A DNA stretch of 64,000 bases from Lysinibacillus sp. BPa_S21. Lineage in GTDB: Bacteria > Bacillota > Bacilli > Bacillales_A > Planococcaceae. The DNA lies in contig NZ_JALIRS010000016.1 in NCBI RefSeq assembly GCF_023337795.1, positions 1 through 64,000 of the forward strand, given 5' to 3'. The translations under genes and the position numbers were made by a program. The stretch's first letter is position 1. Each line of letters starts with the position of its first letter. The notes under the pieces were generated by a model. That model had not been told where the DNA came from, did not search any database, and was given only the letters and a program-made list of their open reading frames with translations. Of this stretch, positions 36,646-45,889 are shown piece after piece.

Positions 36646-37635
36646 ATGAACGCTAATGAAAATCAGCGAATTCTCTATGCGATTTTCGAGAATGAAATAG
36701 AAATGCCAATCCTAGATATAACCCATCCCCTTTTTAAAGCAAGTATTGATCATCAGGCGTATCATTTGAGCTGTCTTAAGTCAGCTCGGAGCATTGAATC
36801 ATTAAAGAAGATGCCTAGCTTTATCCTCAACATCTTTGTAAAAATGTCTAATGTCGACAATTCCTATCTTAGCGGAATGCGTACTTTGCTGTACAAACTT
36901 GGTCCCAACTTAAGCCGGGGGATTAAATTAAGTTTCCAGGACAAGTGGGCGGTGAAGCAAACATCTTTCATGGGACTTCGGATTAGGCTGAGGGACCTTT
37001 GTCAGCGCCAGTCTGAAATTTTGCTGCCTCAGCTCAAGCAATTCCCTGATCGAAACCTTTGTTTCTTCAATATTGCTGGGGGAGCCGCTACCGACAGTAT
37101 CAATACCCTGATTCTAATTCAAGAATCGGAGCCGGAATTACTGAAGGGACGGAAGATTGAAATCAACATTTTAGATATCGATACTTACGGTCCCAATTTT
37201 GCAAAACGGTGCATCGATGTTTTGAAGCAACCAGGGGAACGCTTTCATGATCTTGACATCACCCTCAAAACTATTCATTATGACTGGAGCCAACCGGATG
37301 CATTACTAAAGATGAGTTTAGAACGTTCCGACTGGATCCAACTCTGTTCATCGGAAGGTGGTCTTTTTGAGTATGGTTCAGATTCAGATATCATCGAAAA
37401 TTTAAATCATTTCTATACAAACTCCCCAGCGAACGCTCGGATTACGGGTTCATTAATTTTCGACCGAACAAATGTAAATCCGGGATACCTTGGTTTTACA
37501 GAGTTTATTGGCGTGCAAATCCGATATCTTGGACTGGAGGGATTGCAGCGAATTTTAACCCAAACCTCGTGGGTTTTAGAAGAATACCATGAAATTGAAA
37601 ATATCTATATTCTGTTTTCTTTGAAGAAAGCGTGA
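36646..37635 (+). CDS. Putative SAM-dependent methyltransferase
   Basis: 329 residues. A class I methyltransferase-like core starts near residue 145: CFFNIAGGAATDSINTLIL in the position of motif I, INILDIDTYG as the acidic end of strand 2, and WIQLCSSEGGLFEYG near motif IV/post-IV. The N-terminal 140 residues are helical and unassigned. GAGGTGGAG before the ATG at 36646 is preferred to the GTG at 36631. It precedes the cobalamin riboswitch by about 130 bases and is not controlled by it. Base composition is slightly more GC-rich than its neighbours, which may indicate transfer. Substrate unknown. Confidence 0.6.
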   Translation: MNANENQRILYAIFENEIEMPILDITHPLFKASIDHQAYHLSCLKSARSIESLKKMPSFILNIFVKMSNVDNSYLSGMRTLLYKLGPNLSRGIKLSFQDKWAVKQTSFMGLRIRLRDLCQRQSEILLPQLKQFPDRNLCFFNIAGGAATDSINTLILIQESEPELLKGRKIEINILDIDTYGPNFAKRCIDVLKQPGERFHDLDITLKTIHYDWSQPDALLKMSLERSDWIQLCSSEGGLFEYGSDSDIIENLNHFYTNSPANARITGSLIFDRTNVNPGYLGFTEFIGVQIRYLGLEGLQRILTQTSWVLEEYHEIENIYILFSLKKA

Positions 37636-37764
37636 CTTACAATAAAAAGAAGTTATGTTAGTCATTATTTCGAGAATATTATTATATTCAGAAAATAAAA
37701 TTGACGTGAACATTTGAGCATGATATGTTTAATACTAATTTCATAGCAATCATTACAAGTTTGA

Positions 37765-37945
37765 GTGAAAGATCTTTCATTCAATTAAATGGAAAATGGG
37801 TGTAAATCCCATGCTGTCCCGCAGCTGTAAATGAGGAGTTTTGTTTCAAATACCACTGAGTTATGACTTGGGAAGGTGAAGCAAAATAATGATTCATGAG
37901 CCAGAATGCCTGCTTGTAAGAAGATTCATTGACGATCTACGAAAG
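37765..37945 (+). promoter_or_regulatory. Cobalamin riboswitch
   Basis: Conserved core GGGTGTAAATCCCATGCTGT continues with CCCGCAGCTGTAAATGAGG (37798-37836). CCACTG and TGGGAAGG follow, and the B12 box GAGCCAGAATGCCTGC is at 37898-37913. A terminator follows at 37989. High adenosylcobalamin should switch the downstream Nik-type operon off. Confidence 0.93.
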
Positions 37946-37988
37946 ATAGGGAGATGGATGGAGGCTTACTTTAAGTAAGATTTTCTGT

Positions 37989-38016
37989 CCTTATTCTTTT
38001 GGAATAAGGTTTTTTT
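37989..38016 (+). terminator. Terminator of the cobalamin riboswitch
   Basis: CCTTATTC pairs with GAATAAGG over a short loop, followed by T7. It acts as the expression platform. Confidence 0.85.
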
Positions 38017-38071
38017 ATGCCTTCTTTCTGTAGATTCTTAGTGCACCACGAACAGAGATAGGAGACAGAAA

Positions 38072-39691
38072 ATGAAATTGACAAAGTATTTACTTCCTTT
38101 CATGCTTGTTTTGACCTTCAGTTTACTCGCTAGCTGTACGAGCACAGATAATGAAAAGGGAGAGACAGCATCGAAACAGCAGACAGACGAAAAAATGATA
38201 ACGGTTGGCTGGCCACTAGATGTAGGGCCATTAAATCCCCATACATATTTACCAAATCAAATGACAGCACAAGCAATGGTCTATGAATCATTGGTTGAGT
38301 ATAACGATGATGGGACAATTACGCCGAAATTAGCGGAAAGTTGGGACATCTCTAAGGATAAAACGGCTTATACTTTCCATTTAAGAAAAGATGTGAAGTA
38401 TTCAGACGGAACGGCTTTTAATGCAGACAATGTAATTCGTAATTTTGATGCAGTACTAGCCAATCGTGATATGCATGCTTGGATGGGCATGGTCAACCAT
38501 ATTGTGGAGGTTGTAAAAGTGGATGATTCTACTATACGTTTGAAATTGGATGAACCCTATTACCCTGTCTTAAATGAACTTGCTTTTGTAAGACCTTTCC
38601 GTTTTTTAGGGGATAATGGATTCCCTAAAGGGGATGCGACGCAAAATTCAATCAAAGCGCCTGTTGGTACAGGCCCATGGGTATTAACCGATTACAAAAA
38701 AGACGAATATGCCTTATTTAGTCGAAACGACAACTACTGGGGAGAAAAACCACTTGTTGATAAAATAAAAGTAAAAATCATTCCTGATTCAGAATCGATT
38801 TCGTTGGCCTTTGAAAACGAAGAATTAGATTTGATTTATGGTCGAGGCATTATTAGTTTAGATAACTATACGTTTTTAAAAGATAGCGAAAAGTATAAAA
38901 CCACAACATCTGAACCTTTGTCAACGCGAGCGCTGCTATTTAATACACAGTCAGGTCCGTTAGCAGAATTAAAAGTACGTCAAGCGATTCAATATGCAAT
39001 CAATAAAGAGCAAATGGTTGAGACGATTACAAATAGTACAGAAAAGGTTGCGAATACACTATTTTGGGATGCTATTCCTTATGCCAATATTGATTTAGCG
39101 CCAATAATAAATAATCCTAAAAAGGCGCAACAATTGCTAGACGAAGCGGGATGGAAGCTACAGAAGGGCGAAAAAATTCGTACTAAAAACGGACAACCGC
39201 TCACATTAGATTTAATTTACATTGCAACAGATGCGATTCAAAAACCAATGGCGGAATACATGCAAGGTGAACTAGCAAAAATAGGCGTACAGTTGAATTT
39301 AGAAGGCGCAGATGTGATGGTAGGTCTGCAAAAATTAATGGATGATCAAGTTGATATTAATTTCTGGCGTACAAATGGACCACCAACAGATCCACATAGC
39401 TTTGCTAATGAATCAGCTACACCAAACGCTAATGGTGTCTATGAAGCGAAATTAGGCTTACAAAATGCCAAAGAAATCGATAATAAAATCCATCAATTAT
39501 TAGTAGGTACAGATGAAAAGGAGCGAGTGCAACTGTATACGGATATTTTAACAATGTTCCATGACCAAGCACTATTCTATCCTATATCTTACGAAACAAA
39601 TACCGTGATTTATCAGCCATATATGAAGGATTTTGCTCCACGTGCCTCTGAATATGATATTCCATATGCACAAATGGATAAAGAAAAATAA
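38072..39691 (+). CDS. nikA: Nickel/cobalt-type ABC importer, substrate-binding lipoprotein
   Basis: 539 residues, SBP family 5 (Opp/Nik type). The lipoprotein signal ends LLASC (Cys at about 22), so it is anchored outside the membrane. The body shows MVYESLVEYNDDGTITPKLA and the YSDGTAFNADNVIRNFD block typical of NikA/CntA. The metal or metallophore is not decided by sequence. The upstream cobalamin riboswitch argues for cobalt; nickel via a metallophore is the alternative. AGGAGA precedes the ATG. First of five genes. Confidence 0.88.
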   Translation: MKLTKYLLPFMLVLTFSLLASCTSTDNEKGETASKQQTDEKMITVGWPLDVGPLNPHTYLPNQMTAQAMVYESLVEYNDDGTITPKLAESWDISKDKTAYTFHLRKDVKYSDGTAFNADNVIRNFDAVLANRDMHAWMGMVNHIVEVVKVDDSTIRLKLDEPYYPVLNELAFVRPFRFLGDNGFPKGDATQNSIKAPVGTGPWVLTDYKKDEYALFSRNDNYWGEKPLVDKIKVKIIPDSESISLAFENEELDLIYGRGIISLDNYTFLKDSEKYKTTTSEPLSTRALLFNTQSGPLAELKVRQAIQYAINKEQMVETITNSTEKVANTLFWDAIPYANIDLAPIINNPKKAQQLLDEAGWKLQKGEKIRTKNGQPLTLDLIYIATDAIQKPMAEYMQGELAKIGVQLNLEGADVMVGLQKLMDDQVDINFWRTNGPPTDPHSFANESATPNANGVYEAKLGLQNAKEIDNKIHQLLVGTDEKERVQLYTDILTMFHDQALFYPISYETNTVIYQPYMKDFAPRASEYDIPYAQMDKEK

Positions 39692-39762
39692 GTATAGAAG
39701 AGAGAGTATGTCGATCAAAGACAGCTCTCTCTTTATCATAGGATTGATGAGGAAGTGACAGC

Positions 39763-40716
39763 ATGTATGAATCGACATGGATGTTTTGTTTAAAAAGAAT
39801 TTTGACATTGCCATTTGTATTATTGGGCGTATCCATCCTGACCTTTGTATTTATTCGTTTCGTTCCAGTAGAGCCTGCTGAGGTTATGCTTAGAATGGCA
39901 AGAGTTGCGCCAACAGCAGAAGCCATTCAAGCATTACGTGAAGAACTGGGGACAGACAAACCTTTTCTTCTTCAATATTTGCTTTGGGTAAAAGGCATTT
40001 TGCATTTAGATTTTGGTACATCCTTTGTTAGTAAATTACCAGTAGCACATGAGCTTTTCGCTAAATTACCCGCAACCATTGAATTAGCGGTTGCGTCATT
40101 TGTGCTTATTTTAGGATTAAGTCTGCCATTAGGGATCATAAGCGCGTTGTATAAGCATTCCATCATCGATAAAATCATTAGACTATTGACTATTATGAGC
40201 ATATCCATTCCAACATTTTGGTTAGGTTTTTTATTACTTTATCTATTTAGCTTGAAATTAGGCCTATTCCCGACAAATGGAAAGGGCACACTAGCCCATC
40301 TAGTTTTACCTGCATTCACATTAGCTTTACCGACAATTGGACTGTTCGTCCAGTTTATTCGTTCAACGATCATTGAAGAATTACAACAGCAATATGTTCA
40401 ATATGCTCAGCTAAGGGGATTAAAAAATTCTGTTATCCTCGTCCGCCATGTTTTAAGAAATGCCATTATACCATTAACTACTTTGTTAGGTATGACGCTT
40501 GGTAATTTACTAGGTGGTGCAGTCATTGTGGAGCAGGTTTTTAGTTGGCCTGGACTAGGTAGGTATTTAATAGAATCCATTATGAACAGGGATTATCCAG
40601 TTGTACAATGTTATGTAATAATTATTGCTGTCATCTATGTGCTTGTAAACTTATGTACAGATGTATTACATCGCCTATTGGATCCTCATCTCATGATGAA
40701 GGGTAGGAGAGCTTAA
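39763..40716 (+). CDS. nikB: ABC importer permease, NikB type
   Basis: 317 residues with six membrane segments and the binding-protein-dependent permease signature around QLRGLKNSVILVRHVLRNAI, the site that contacts the ATPase. The N-terminal block (ILTLPFVLLGVSILTFVFIRF) is typical of DppB/NikB. GAGGAAG lies upstream of the ATG. The next gene starts one base after its stop. Confidence 0.9.
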   Translation: MYESTWMFCLKRILTLPFVLLGVSILTFVFIRFVPVEPAEVMLRMARVAPTAEAIQALREELGTDKPFLLQYLLWVKGILHLDFGTSFVSKLPVAHELFAKLPATIELAVASFVLILGLSLPLGIISALYKHSIIDKIIRLLTIMSISIPTFWLGFLLLYLFSLKLGLFPTNGKGTLAHLVLPAFTLALPTIGLFVQFIRSTIIEELQQQYVQYAQLRGLKNSVILVRHVLRNAIIPLTTLLGMTLGNLLGGAVIVEQVFSWPGLGRYLIESIMNRDYPVVQCYVIIIAVIYVLVNLCTDVLHRLLDPHLMMKGRRA

Positions 40717-40717
40717 A

Positions 40718-41530
40718 GTGAGCCTTGTACGAAAAGAAAATGTATATGTTAAAAGATTATTTAGTTTAACGTTACTTTTGATCATTGGCTTGCTTGGACT
40801 GTTTGCGCCAATTATAATGCCCCATGATCCTTTAGCTATCGATATCTCAAAGAAATTTTTAGGTCCATCTTTGGACTATCCATTAGGGACAGATCATTTA
40901 GGAAGATGTGTTTGGTCACGAATGCTTTTAGGTATTCGCTATTCTTTAGGATCGGCGCTCATCATTCAAATAGTAGCCATTCTTTTAGCTGTTCTACTAG
41001 GTGCTTTTGTTGCACTGAAGAGAGGGTTAATAGATTTTTTATTTATTCGAATATGTGATATTTTATTAGCTTTTCCGACACTTGTTCTTGCATTTGGACT
41101 TTTAGGTTTATTAGGTCCTAGCTTAAAAAATGTATTCATTGCCCTTATTTTTACGCAGCTGGTTTATTATTCGAGATGGATTAGAGGGTTATTTATCGGG
41201 ATGAATGAAAAAGGTTTCATCCAAGCAGCAAGAATTAGCGGAACTTCAGGAATCAAGTTAATTATGCGCCATTATATCCCTAATCTACTGCCACCTATCG
41301 TAACAATTGTTGTATTAGATATAGGAAAGGTTATTTTAGAAATTGCAGGCTTCTCGTTTATTGGACTTGGCGTGCATGCCCCGATCCCTGAATGGGGCAT
41401 GATGGTGAATGAAGGAAAGCAATATATCCGCCAACATCCTGAACTAATGCTTTATCCGGGACTTGCCATCGTCCTCGTTGTGCTATTACTGAATCATTTG
41501 GCAAGTAGTTTCAAGAAGCTTGGCCAGTAA
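40718..41530 (+). CDS. nikC: ABC importer permease, NikC type
   Basis: 270 residues. The DppC/NikC signature opens with FAPIIMPHDPLAIDISKKF and PLGTDHLGRCVWSRML, followed by five or six membrane helices and the EAA-like loop AARISGTSGIKLIMRHYIPN. GTG start behind TAGGAG. Partner of NikB in the membrane channel. Confidence 0.9.
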   Translation: MSLVRKENVYVKRLFSLTLLLIIGLLGLFAPIIMPHDPLAIDISKKFLGPSLDYPLGTDHLGRCVWSRMLLGIRYSLGSALIIQIVAILLAVLLGAFVALKRGLIDFLFIRICDILLAFPTLVLAFGLLGLLGPSLKNVFIALIFTQLVYYSRWIRGLFIGMNEKGFIQAARISGTSGIKLIMRHYIPNLLPPIVTIVVLDIGKVILEIAGFSFIGLGVHAPIPEWGMMVNEGKQYIRQHPELMLYPGLAIVLVVLLLNHLASSFKKLGQ

Positions 41531-41540
41531 AGGGGAAATT

Positions 41541-42314
41541 ATGGAGAAAGTTTTAGAAGTGAAAGACTTAACGGTAAAAATCGGGGAGAAAAATATATTA
41601 ACCGCTATTAATATGACTGCCTATAAAGGGCGTGTCTTAGGGATTATAGGGGAAAGTGGTAGTGGAAAAACAATGCTTTGCCACGCCATCATGCAATCAC
41701 TACCGGCTGTGGCGCAGATTACAGAGGGTCAAATCTTCTATCAGCAAGAAAATTTATTGAACGTATCAGCCGCTAAATTAAGAGCGTATCGCGGCAGGCA
41801 TCTATCTATGATTATGCAAAATCCATCTACAGCTTTTGATCGTATTCAAACGATTGAAAGCCATTTTCGCGAAACATTAAAGGCTCACTTTGCGATGTCT
41901 AAAAAAGAAATGAGACAGATTGCTCTTGATGCCATGTATAAAGTCAATTTACCTAATCCAGAACAGCTTTTGCGCTATTATCCTTTTCAATTAAGCGGAG
42001 GAATGCTCCAGCGGGTGATGATTGCTTTGTCATTGGCGATTCAAGCATCTCTATATATTGCAGATGAACCAACGACAGCTTTAGATACAGTCAATCAAAA
42101 ACAAGTATTAACACTATTTGATCGTATTCGCTCGGAAACGGAGGCTGCTATTATTCTTGTAACACATGATATAGGTGTGATTGCTGAACTAGCTGACGAC
42201 GTGGCCGTGATGTATCAAGGCGAAATCATTGAGTACGCGAATGTCTATGATTTTTTCGATGCACCTCAGCATCCGTATACAAAGAAACTTTTACAATCAA
42301 GAATTATGTTTTAG
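41541..42314 (+). CDS. nikD: ABC importer ATPase, NikD type
   Basis: 257 residues: Walker A GESGSGKT, Q-loop (IMQNPSTAFD), signature LSGGMLQR, Walker B LYIADEPTTALD and switch His (VTHD). An in-frame TTG at 41520 overlaps nikC, but AAAGGGG before the ATG at 41541 fixes the start. Powers the NikBC channel with NikE. Confidence 0.92.
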   Translation: MEKVLEVKDLTVKIGEKNILTAINMTAYKGRVLGIIGESGSGKTMLCHAIMQSLPAVAQITEGQIFYQQENLLNVSAAKLRAYRGRHLSMIMQNPSTAFDRIQTIESHFRETLKAHFAMSKKEMRQIALDAMYKVNLPNPEQLLRYYPFQLSGGMLQRVMIALSLAIQASLYIADEPTTALDTVNQKQVLTLFDRIRSETEAAIILVTHDIGVIAELADDVAVMYQGEIIEYANVYDFFDAPQHPYTKKLLQSRIMF

Positions 42315-42326
42315 AGGTGAAAAAAT

Positions 42327-43148
42327 ATGACGTTGCTAGAAGTGAGAAATATTGAAATGCATTATGATCAAAGACCAAGACCGTTCATGTTCAAACGAGG
42401 ACAGGAAGCACCTGTATTACAGAAGGTAACATTTTCACTTCAGGAAGGCGAATGTTTAGGAATCGTCGGTCAAAGTGGTTCGGGCAAAAGTACGTTAGGT
42501 CGGATTATTTTAGGAATTGAGCGACCGACGAAAGGTGAGGTTCTTTTTCAAGGGGTTAATCTTTACGAAACGACAAGCAAGCACAAAAAAATAATCCGTA
42601 GAGATTTACAGACTGTCTTTCAAAATAGCTATCATTCATTTAATCCGAAGCAGACGATTTTTGAAATAATAGAAGAGCCTTTCCTTAATTTTGAACATTT
42701 CAGTAAAACAGAGAGACAACATAAAGTAAGGGAATTGCTAGACTGTGTGGAATTAGGGAGGACCATTGACCAAAAATATCCTTCGCAACTGAGCGGAGGG
42801 CAACAGCAACGTGTCAACATCGCTAGAGCTCTTGCTTTAAACCCAAAATTGATTGTATTGGATGAAGCCATTAGTAGTCTTGATATGATCTTGCAAAAGC
42901 ATATTATACAATTACTCCAAAGCCTTCAAAAAGATAGGCACCTTGCTTACATTTTCATTTCTCATGATTTACAAGCTACACGTTTTATGTCAGATCGCAT
43001 CCTCGTGATGCAAAACGGTCAGCTAGTTGAGGAGATTGCTAAAGATGGAGCATACAAGCATCCCGCATCTCTAGAACTATACAATGCTATTTTGCCCTCG
43101 CATCCTCGAGAAAGAACGATGAAACATAAAAGATTTTGTAATGTTTAA
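42327..43148 (+). CDS. nikE: ABC importer ATPase, NikE type
   Basis: 273 residues: Walker A GQSGSGKS, signature LSGGQQQR, Walker B LIVLDEAISSLD, switch His (ISHD). AGAGGTG before the ATG. Last gene of the riboswitch-controlled operon; a terminator follows directly. Confidence 0.92.
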   Translation: MTLLEVRNIEMHYDQRPRPFMFKRGQEAPVLQKVTFSLQEGECLGIVGQSGSGKSTLGRIILGIERPTKGEVLFQGVNLYETTSKHKKIIRRDLQTVFQNSYHSFNPKQTIFEIIEEPFLNFEHFSKTERQHKVRELLDCVELGRTIDQKYPSQLSGGQQQRVNIARALALNPKLIVLDEAISSLDMILQKHIIQLLQSLQKDRHLAYIFISHDLQATRFMSDRILVMQNGQLVEEIAKDGAYKHPASLELYNAILPSHPRERTMKHKRFCNV

Positions 43149-43177
43149 GTCAGTACAATTAGTACTGGCTTTTTTAT
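43149..43177 (+). terminator. Terminator of the nik operon
   Basis: AGTCAGTAC pairs with GTACTGGCT over a 5-base loop, followed by TTTTTTA. Confidence 0.85.
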
Positions 43178-43194
43178 AGGTGAAGCAAAAGAAC

Positions 43195-43223
43195 AAAAAA
43201 GGCATTTCATCCATAGATGAAAC
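43195..43223 (-). terminator. Terminator of the NlpC/P60 gene
   Basis: On the minus strand, GGTGTTTCATC pairs with GATGAAATGCC (one mismatch) and is followed by T6. Confidence 0.8.
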
Positions 43224-43237
43224 ACCGTTTCTTAAAG

Positions 43238-44149
43238 TTATTGCGCTAATCGCTTGATAAAAGTATCTAATTGTACGAGTGTGACATTGTCGTTCACCCC
43301 GAAAGTATTATTACCTTTACCAACTGTAATTTTATTGGAAGAGAGAATGTTTACATAATTGTAAGCCCAATGCGTACTTGGAACATCAACAAATTGGAGT
43401 GCTGTTCCTTGTTGTTTTAAATGGAATGCTTCCACTAAAACTTTTGATAATTGAGCACGAGTCATAGGTGAATTAGGATTAAATTTTCCATTGGCATCAC
43501 CCGAAAATACGCCGATTTTTTTTAGTGCTTCTGCAGCACCAGCATATTTAGACGTTGGTTTTACATCTGGAAAACTTGTATTCGTGTTACTAGTATCTAA
43601 ATGTAATTGATTAGCCAGTTTAAGAGCAACTTCTCCACGCGATGCATAAATGCTAAAGTCGACTTCAGTACCTTTTACTTCGCCCGTATTTTCAGTGAAG
43701 TTTGCTACACGTTTTGCCCCTACGTAACGAGATCCCCAATAATATGGATCATTAATTTTATCGATTTTAACGCCAGAACTTGTAGTAGCTGAAATAAAAT
43801 TATTGTCCCCTATGTATATGCCAACATGGGAAACACCACTTCCCGACGTATTAAAAAATACAAGATCTCCAGTCTTCAACTGAGCTTTAGCAATCGCAGT
43901 ACCTTGCTGATATTGAGCTGAAGATGTACGTTGTAGTGAAATCCCTAACTTAGAAAAAACGATTTGTGTATATGCCGAGCAATCTACGCCTGTATTAATA
44001 TTAGTTCCTCCATATTGATAAGGAACACCTATATATGCTTTTGCTGTATTTGTTAAATCTGTGAATGTTGCGGCTTTCGCCTCATGAACACCCATGCCTG
44101 TGAAGAACATAAACGATGCGAAAATGGGTAGTAATATTTTTTTCTTCAA
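43238..44149 (-). CDS. NlpC/P60 peptidoglycan endopeptidase with SLH domains
   Basis: 303 residues. The signal peptide ends ...HEAKAA. An NlpC/P60 domain (about 30-150) has Cys in GVDCSAYTQ and His in VSHVGIYIG. At about 170-303 there are two to three SLH repeats (DVKPTSKYAGAAEALKKIGV, DVPSTHWAYNYVNIL) that hold the enzyme to the wall polymer. It cuts peptide stems of peptidoglycan at the cell surface. The start is TTG behind AAAGGAG. Confidence 0.9.
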   Translation of the reverse strand: MKKKILLPIFASFMFFTGMGVHEAKAATFTDLTNTAKAYIGVPYQYGGTNINTGVDCSAYTQIVFSKLGISLQRTSSAQYQQGTAIAKAQLKTGDLVFFNTSGSGVSHVGIYIGDNNFISATTSSGVKIDKINDPYYWGSRYVGAKRVANFTENTGEVKGTEVDFSIYASRGEVALKLANQLHLDTSNTNTSFPDVKPTSKYAGAAEALKKIGVFSGDANGKFNPNSPMTRAQLSKVLVEAFHLKQQGTALQFVDVPSTHWAYNYVNILSSNKITVGKGNNTFGVNDNVTLVQLDTFIKRLAQ

Positions 44150-44424
44150 TTAAATCTACTCCTTTCAAAAAGCTTTCGACTTTTACTTTAGTAAGAATAG
44201 CATGAAACAGGCATGAGTTATTTTTCAATAATATTACCGATTACCTTTAAAGAGCAAAATTGAAACCTTAATTTTAATTGTGTAAAACTCCTGCAATAAT
44301 CGCGGACAATTTTACCAATTATAATCAGAAGGATTGGATATAAAGGGGCAAAAATGCTATTTTGGATGTTTTATCTAAATAAAAATCCGTTTATTAAAAA
44401 AAGAAACTAGATAATTAATAATCA
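44150..44424 (+). other. Divergent intergenic region
   Basis: AT-rich spacer between the NlpC/P60 gene and the DUF2089 operon. No gene seen; the regulatory part is listed next. Confidence 0.4.
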
Positions 44425-44507
44425 TTAACAATAAATTAAAATTATTGATTAATTTTATTATAAAAATCAATTTTATTGTTAACATTTTTAATTTCTTGTT
44501 GTATAAT
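44425..44507 (+). promoter_or_regulatory. Promoter and dyad of the DUF2089 operon
   Basis: TTAACA (44479-44484), a 17-base spacer and TATAAT (44502-44507). TTAACAATAAA (44425-44435) is an exact reverse complement of TTTATTGTTAA (44472-44482), whose end overlaps the -35. A nested ATTGAT/ATCAAT pair lies between, suggesting looping or a large dyad bound by a regulator. Confidence 0.6.
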
Positions 44508-44536
44508 CAAATCAACTAAAAGAAAGGAATGTCATT

Positions 44537-44902
44537 ATGGCTTATAAAGTAATCACAAATTGTCCTGTCTGCAGTAAAACATTGAAAATTACAAAGTTGC
44601 AGTGCACCCATTGTCATACGACGATTGAAAATGAGTTTGAATTATCAAAGCTGGCATCCTTATCGAAGGATCAACTTCATTTTGTAGAAGTATTTTTAAC
44701 ATGTAGAGGAAATATTAAAGAAGTTGAAAAAGAACTAGGGATTTCGTATCCAACGGTTCGAGGCAAGCTAACAGACATCATTTCATCCCTTGGGTATGTG
44801 CAGAAGAAGAAAAGCGAAGTAGACGAGAAAAAAGTAGTGACTATGTTGGAAAATGGCGAAATCACAGCAGAAGAAGCCATTAAACTTTTAAAAGAAGAAT
44901 AA
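44537..44902 (+). CDS. DUF2089 zinc-ribbon/helix-turn-helix protein
   Basis: 121 residues: zinc ribbon CPVC...CTHC (10-27), a helix-turn-helix region (NIKEVEKELGISYPTVRGKL) and a short SHOCT-like C-terminal helix pair (VVTMLENGEITAEEAIKLLK). Probably a DNA-binding regulator of its own operon. AAAGGAATG before the ATG. It is followed by two related small genes at 13- and 10-base spacings. Confidence 0.88.
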   Translation: MAYKVITNCPVCSKTLKITKLQCTHCHTTIENEFELSKLASLSKDQLHFVEVFLTCRGNIKEVEKELGISYPTVRGKLTDIISSLGYVQKKKSEVDEKKVVTMLENGEITAEEAIKLLKEE

Positions 44903-44915
44903 GGAGGAATTGATC

Positions 44916-45305
44916 ATGAAAGAGGAGATCGCAAGAGTATTAACAATGGTTCAAGAAGGTAAAATTGATGCAGATAAGGCCTCAGAACTGATTCAAGTGT
45001 TAAAACAGAAAGAAGAAACAGATGATAACCTATTAGAAAAACCAACTAAATATTTAGATAAAACTTTAAAAGTTCGTGTTGTATCCGCTGAAAATGATAA
45101 CGTGACAGTCAATTTACCGTTAAAGCTTGTCAAGGTTGTATTAATGGCTGGACATAGTATCGCAGCGAGTATTCCTCAATCGGAAAAATACGTGAAAGAT
45201 ATAGACATAAACCTTATTATTGAGGCAATCGAAAATGAACTAGATGGCCAAATTGTTGATATTAAATCGGCAAACGGAGATACCGTTTCGGTCATTATTG
45301 AATAG
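44916..45305 (+). CDS. SHOCT-like / LiaX-type small protein
   Basis: 129 residues. The N-terminal 35 repeat the SHOCT-like helix pair of the preceding protein (EIARVLTMVQEGKIDADKAS). The rest is a beta-rich domain (TLKVRVVSAENDNVTVNLPL) as in YvlB/LiaX-type envelope-stress proteins. AAGGAGG stands 8 bases before the ATG at 44916. Cytosolic; exact role unknown, an envelope-stress link is an inference. Confidence 0.75.
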   Translation: MKEEIARVLTMVQEGKIDADKASELIQVLKQKEETDDNLLEKPTKYLDKTLKVRVVSAENDNVTVNLPLKLVKVVLMAGHSIAASIPQSEKYVKDIDINLIIEAIENELDGQIVDIKSANGDTVSVIIE

Positions 45306-45315
45306 TGATGTGTTT

Positions 45316-45597
45316 ATGATGCATGTAAAAGTGAAAACAAAAGATGTTCGCTTGAGCATACCAGTTCCATACGCTTTCCTAAACATCGCTATTGCCATTT
45401 TGTCATCAAAATTTGTTCAGCAATCTGCAAACAAATGGACAAAAGAGCACTTCGAAAGAAAAAATATAGACTTTACCATCCCGCGAATAGACAAAAAAAC
45501 GCTAAAGCCTATCGTCAAGGAACTGAAGAATTATAAAGGGATCGTACTTGTGGATGTCAAAGCTAAGGACGGTACTGAGGTTAAGGTAAGACTCTAA
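45316..45597 (+). CDS. Small hypothetical protein, third gene of DUF2089 operon
   Basis: 93 residues (HVKVKTKDVRLSIPVPYAFL, ...VLVDVKAKDGTEVKVRL), related in pattern to the beta domain of the preceding protein, so possibly a duplicated module. It is 10 bases downstream of that gene. The ribosome binding site is weak; ATG at 45316 or 45319 is possible, and GTG at 45310 cannot be excluded. Confidence 0.65.
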   Translation: MMHVKVKTKDVRLSIPVPYAFLNIAIAILSSKFVQQSANKWTKEHFERKNIDFTIPRIDKKTLKPIVKELKNYKGIVLVDVKAKDGTEVKVRL

Positions 45598-45655
45598 TTT
45601 ATTTTTAATTAGGCTTATGATCTGAATTGGAAATACAAAACAAATCTTCAAATAG

Positions 45656-45711
45656 GATTCCTTTGATCGCATTCGGTACTCCGAAAATGTGAATCAAAGG
45701 AATTTTTTTAT
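45656..45711 (+). terminator. Terminator of the DUF2089 operon
   Basis: ATTCCTTTGAT pairs with ATCAAAGGAAT, extended by GCATT/AATGTG, and followed by T7. Confidence 0.88.
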
Positions 45712-45889
45712 TTTCATTTCTTCATTATAGTTCTCATCCCGTTAGAGGAAGGAAAAATCATAGAATAAATCTTATAGAAATTTTAGAATTGCTACTTGAT
45801 TGTATCATGCTCGAAATATTACTTTGTTCATGCAATATTTTACCTGCATCTGTGATCGCTATTTTTTCCCTAGACGATCGAACAGTGGA

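Noticed and set aside
36646..37635. Nicotianamine/staphylopine synthase for a metallophore
   Set aside because: Length and motifs do not fit the CntL family, and the CntK and CntM partners are missing.
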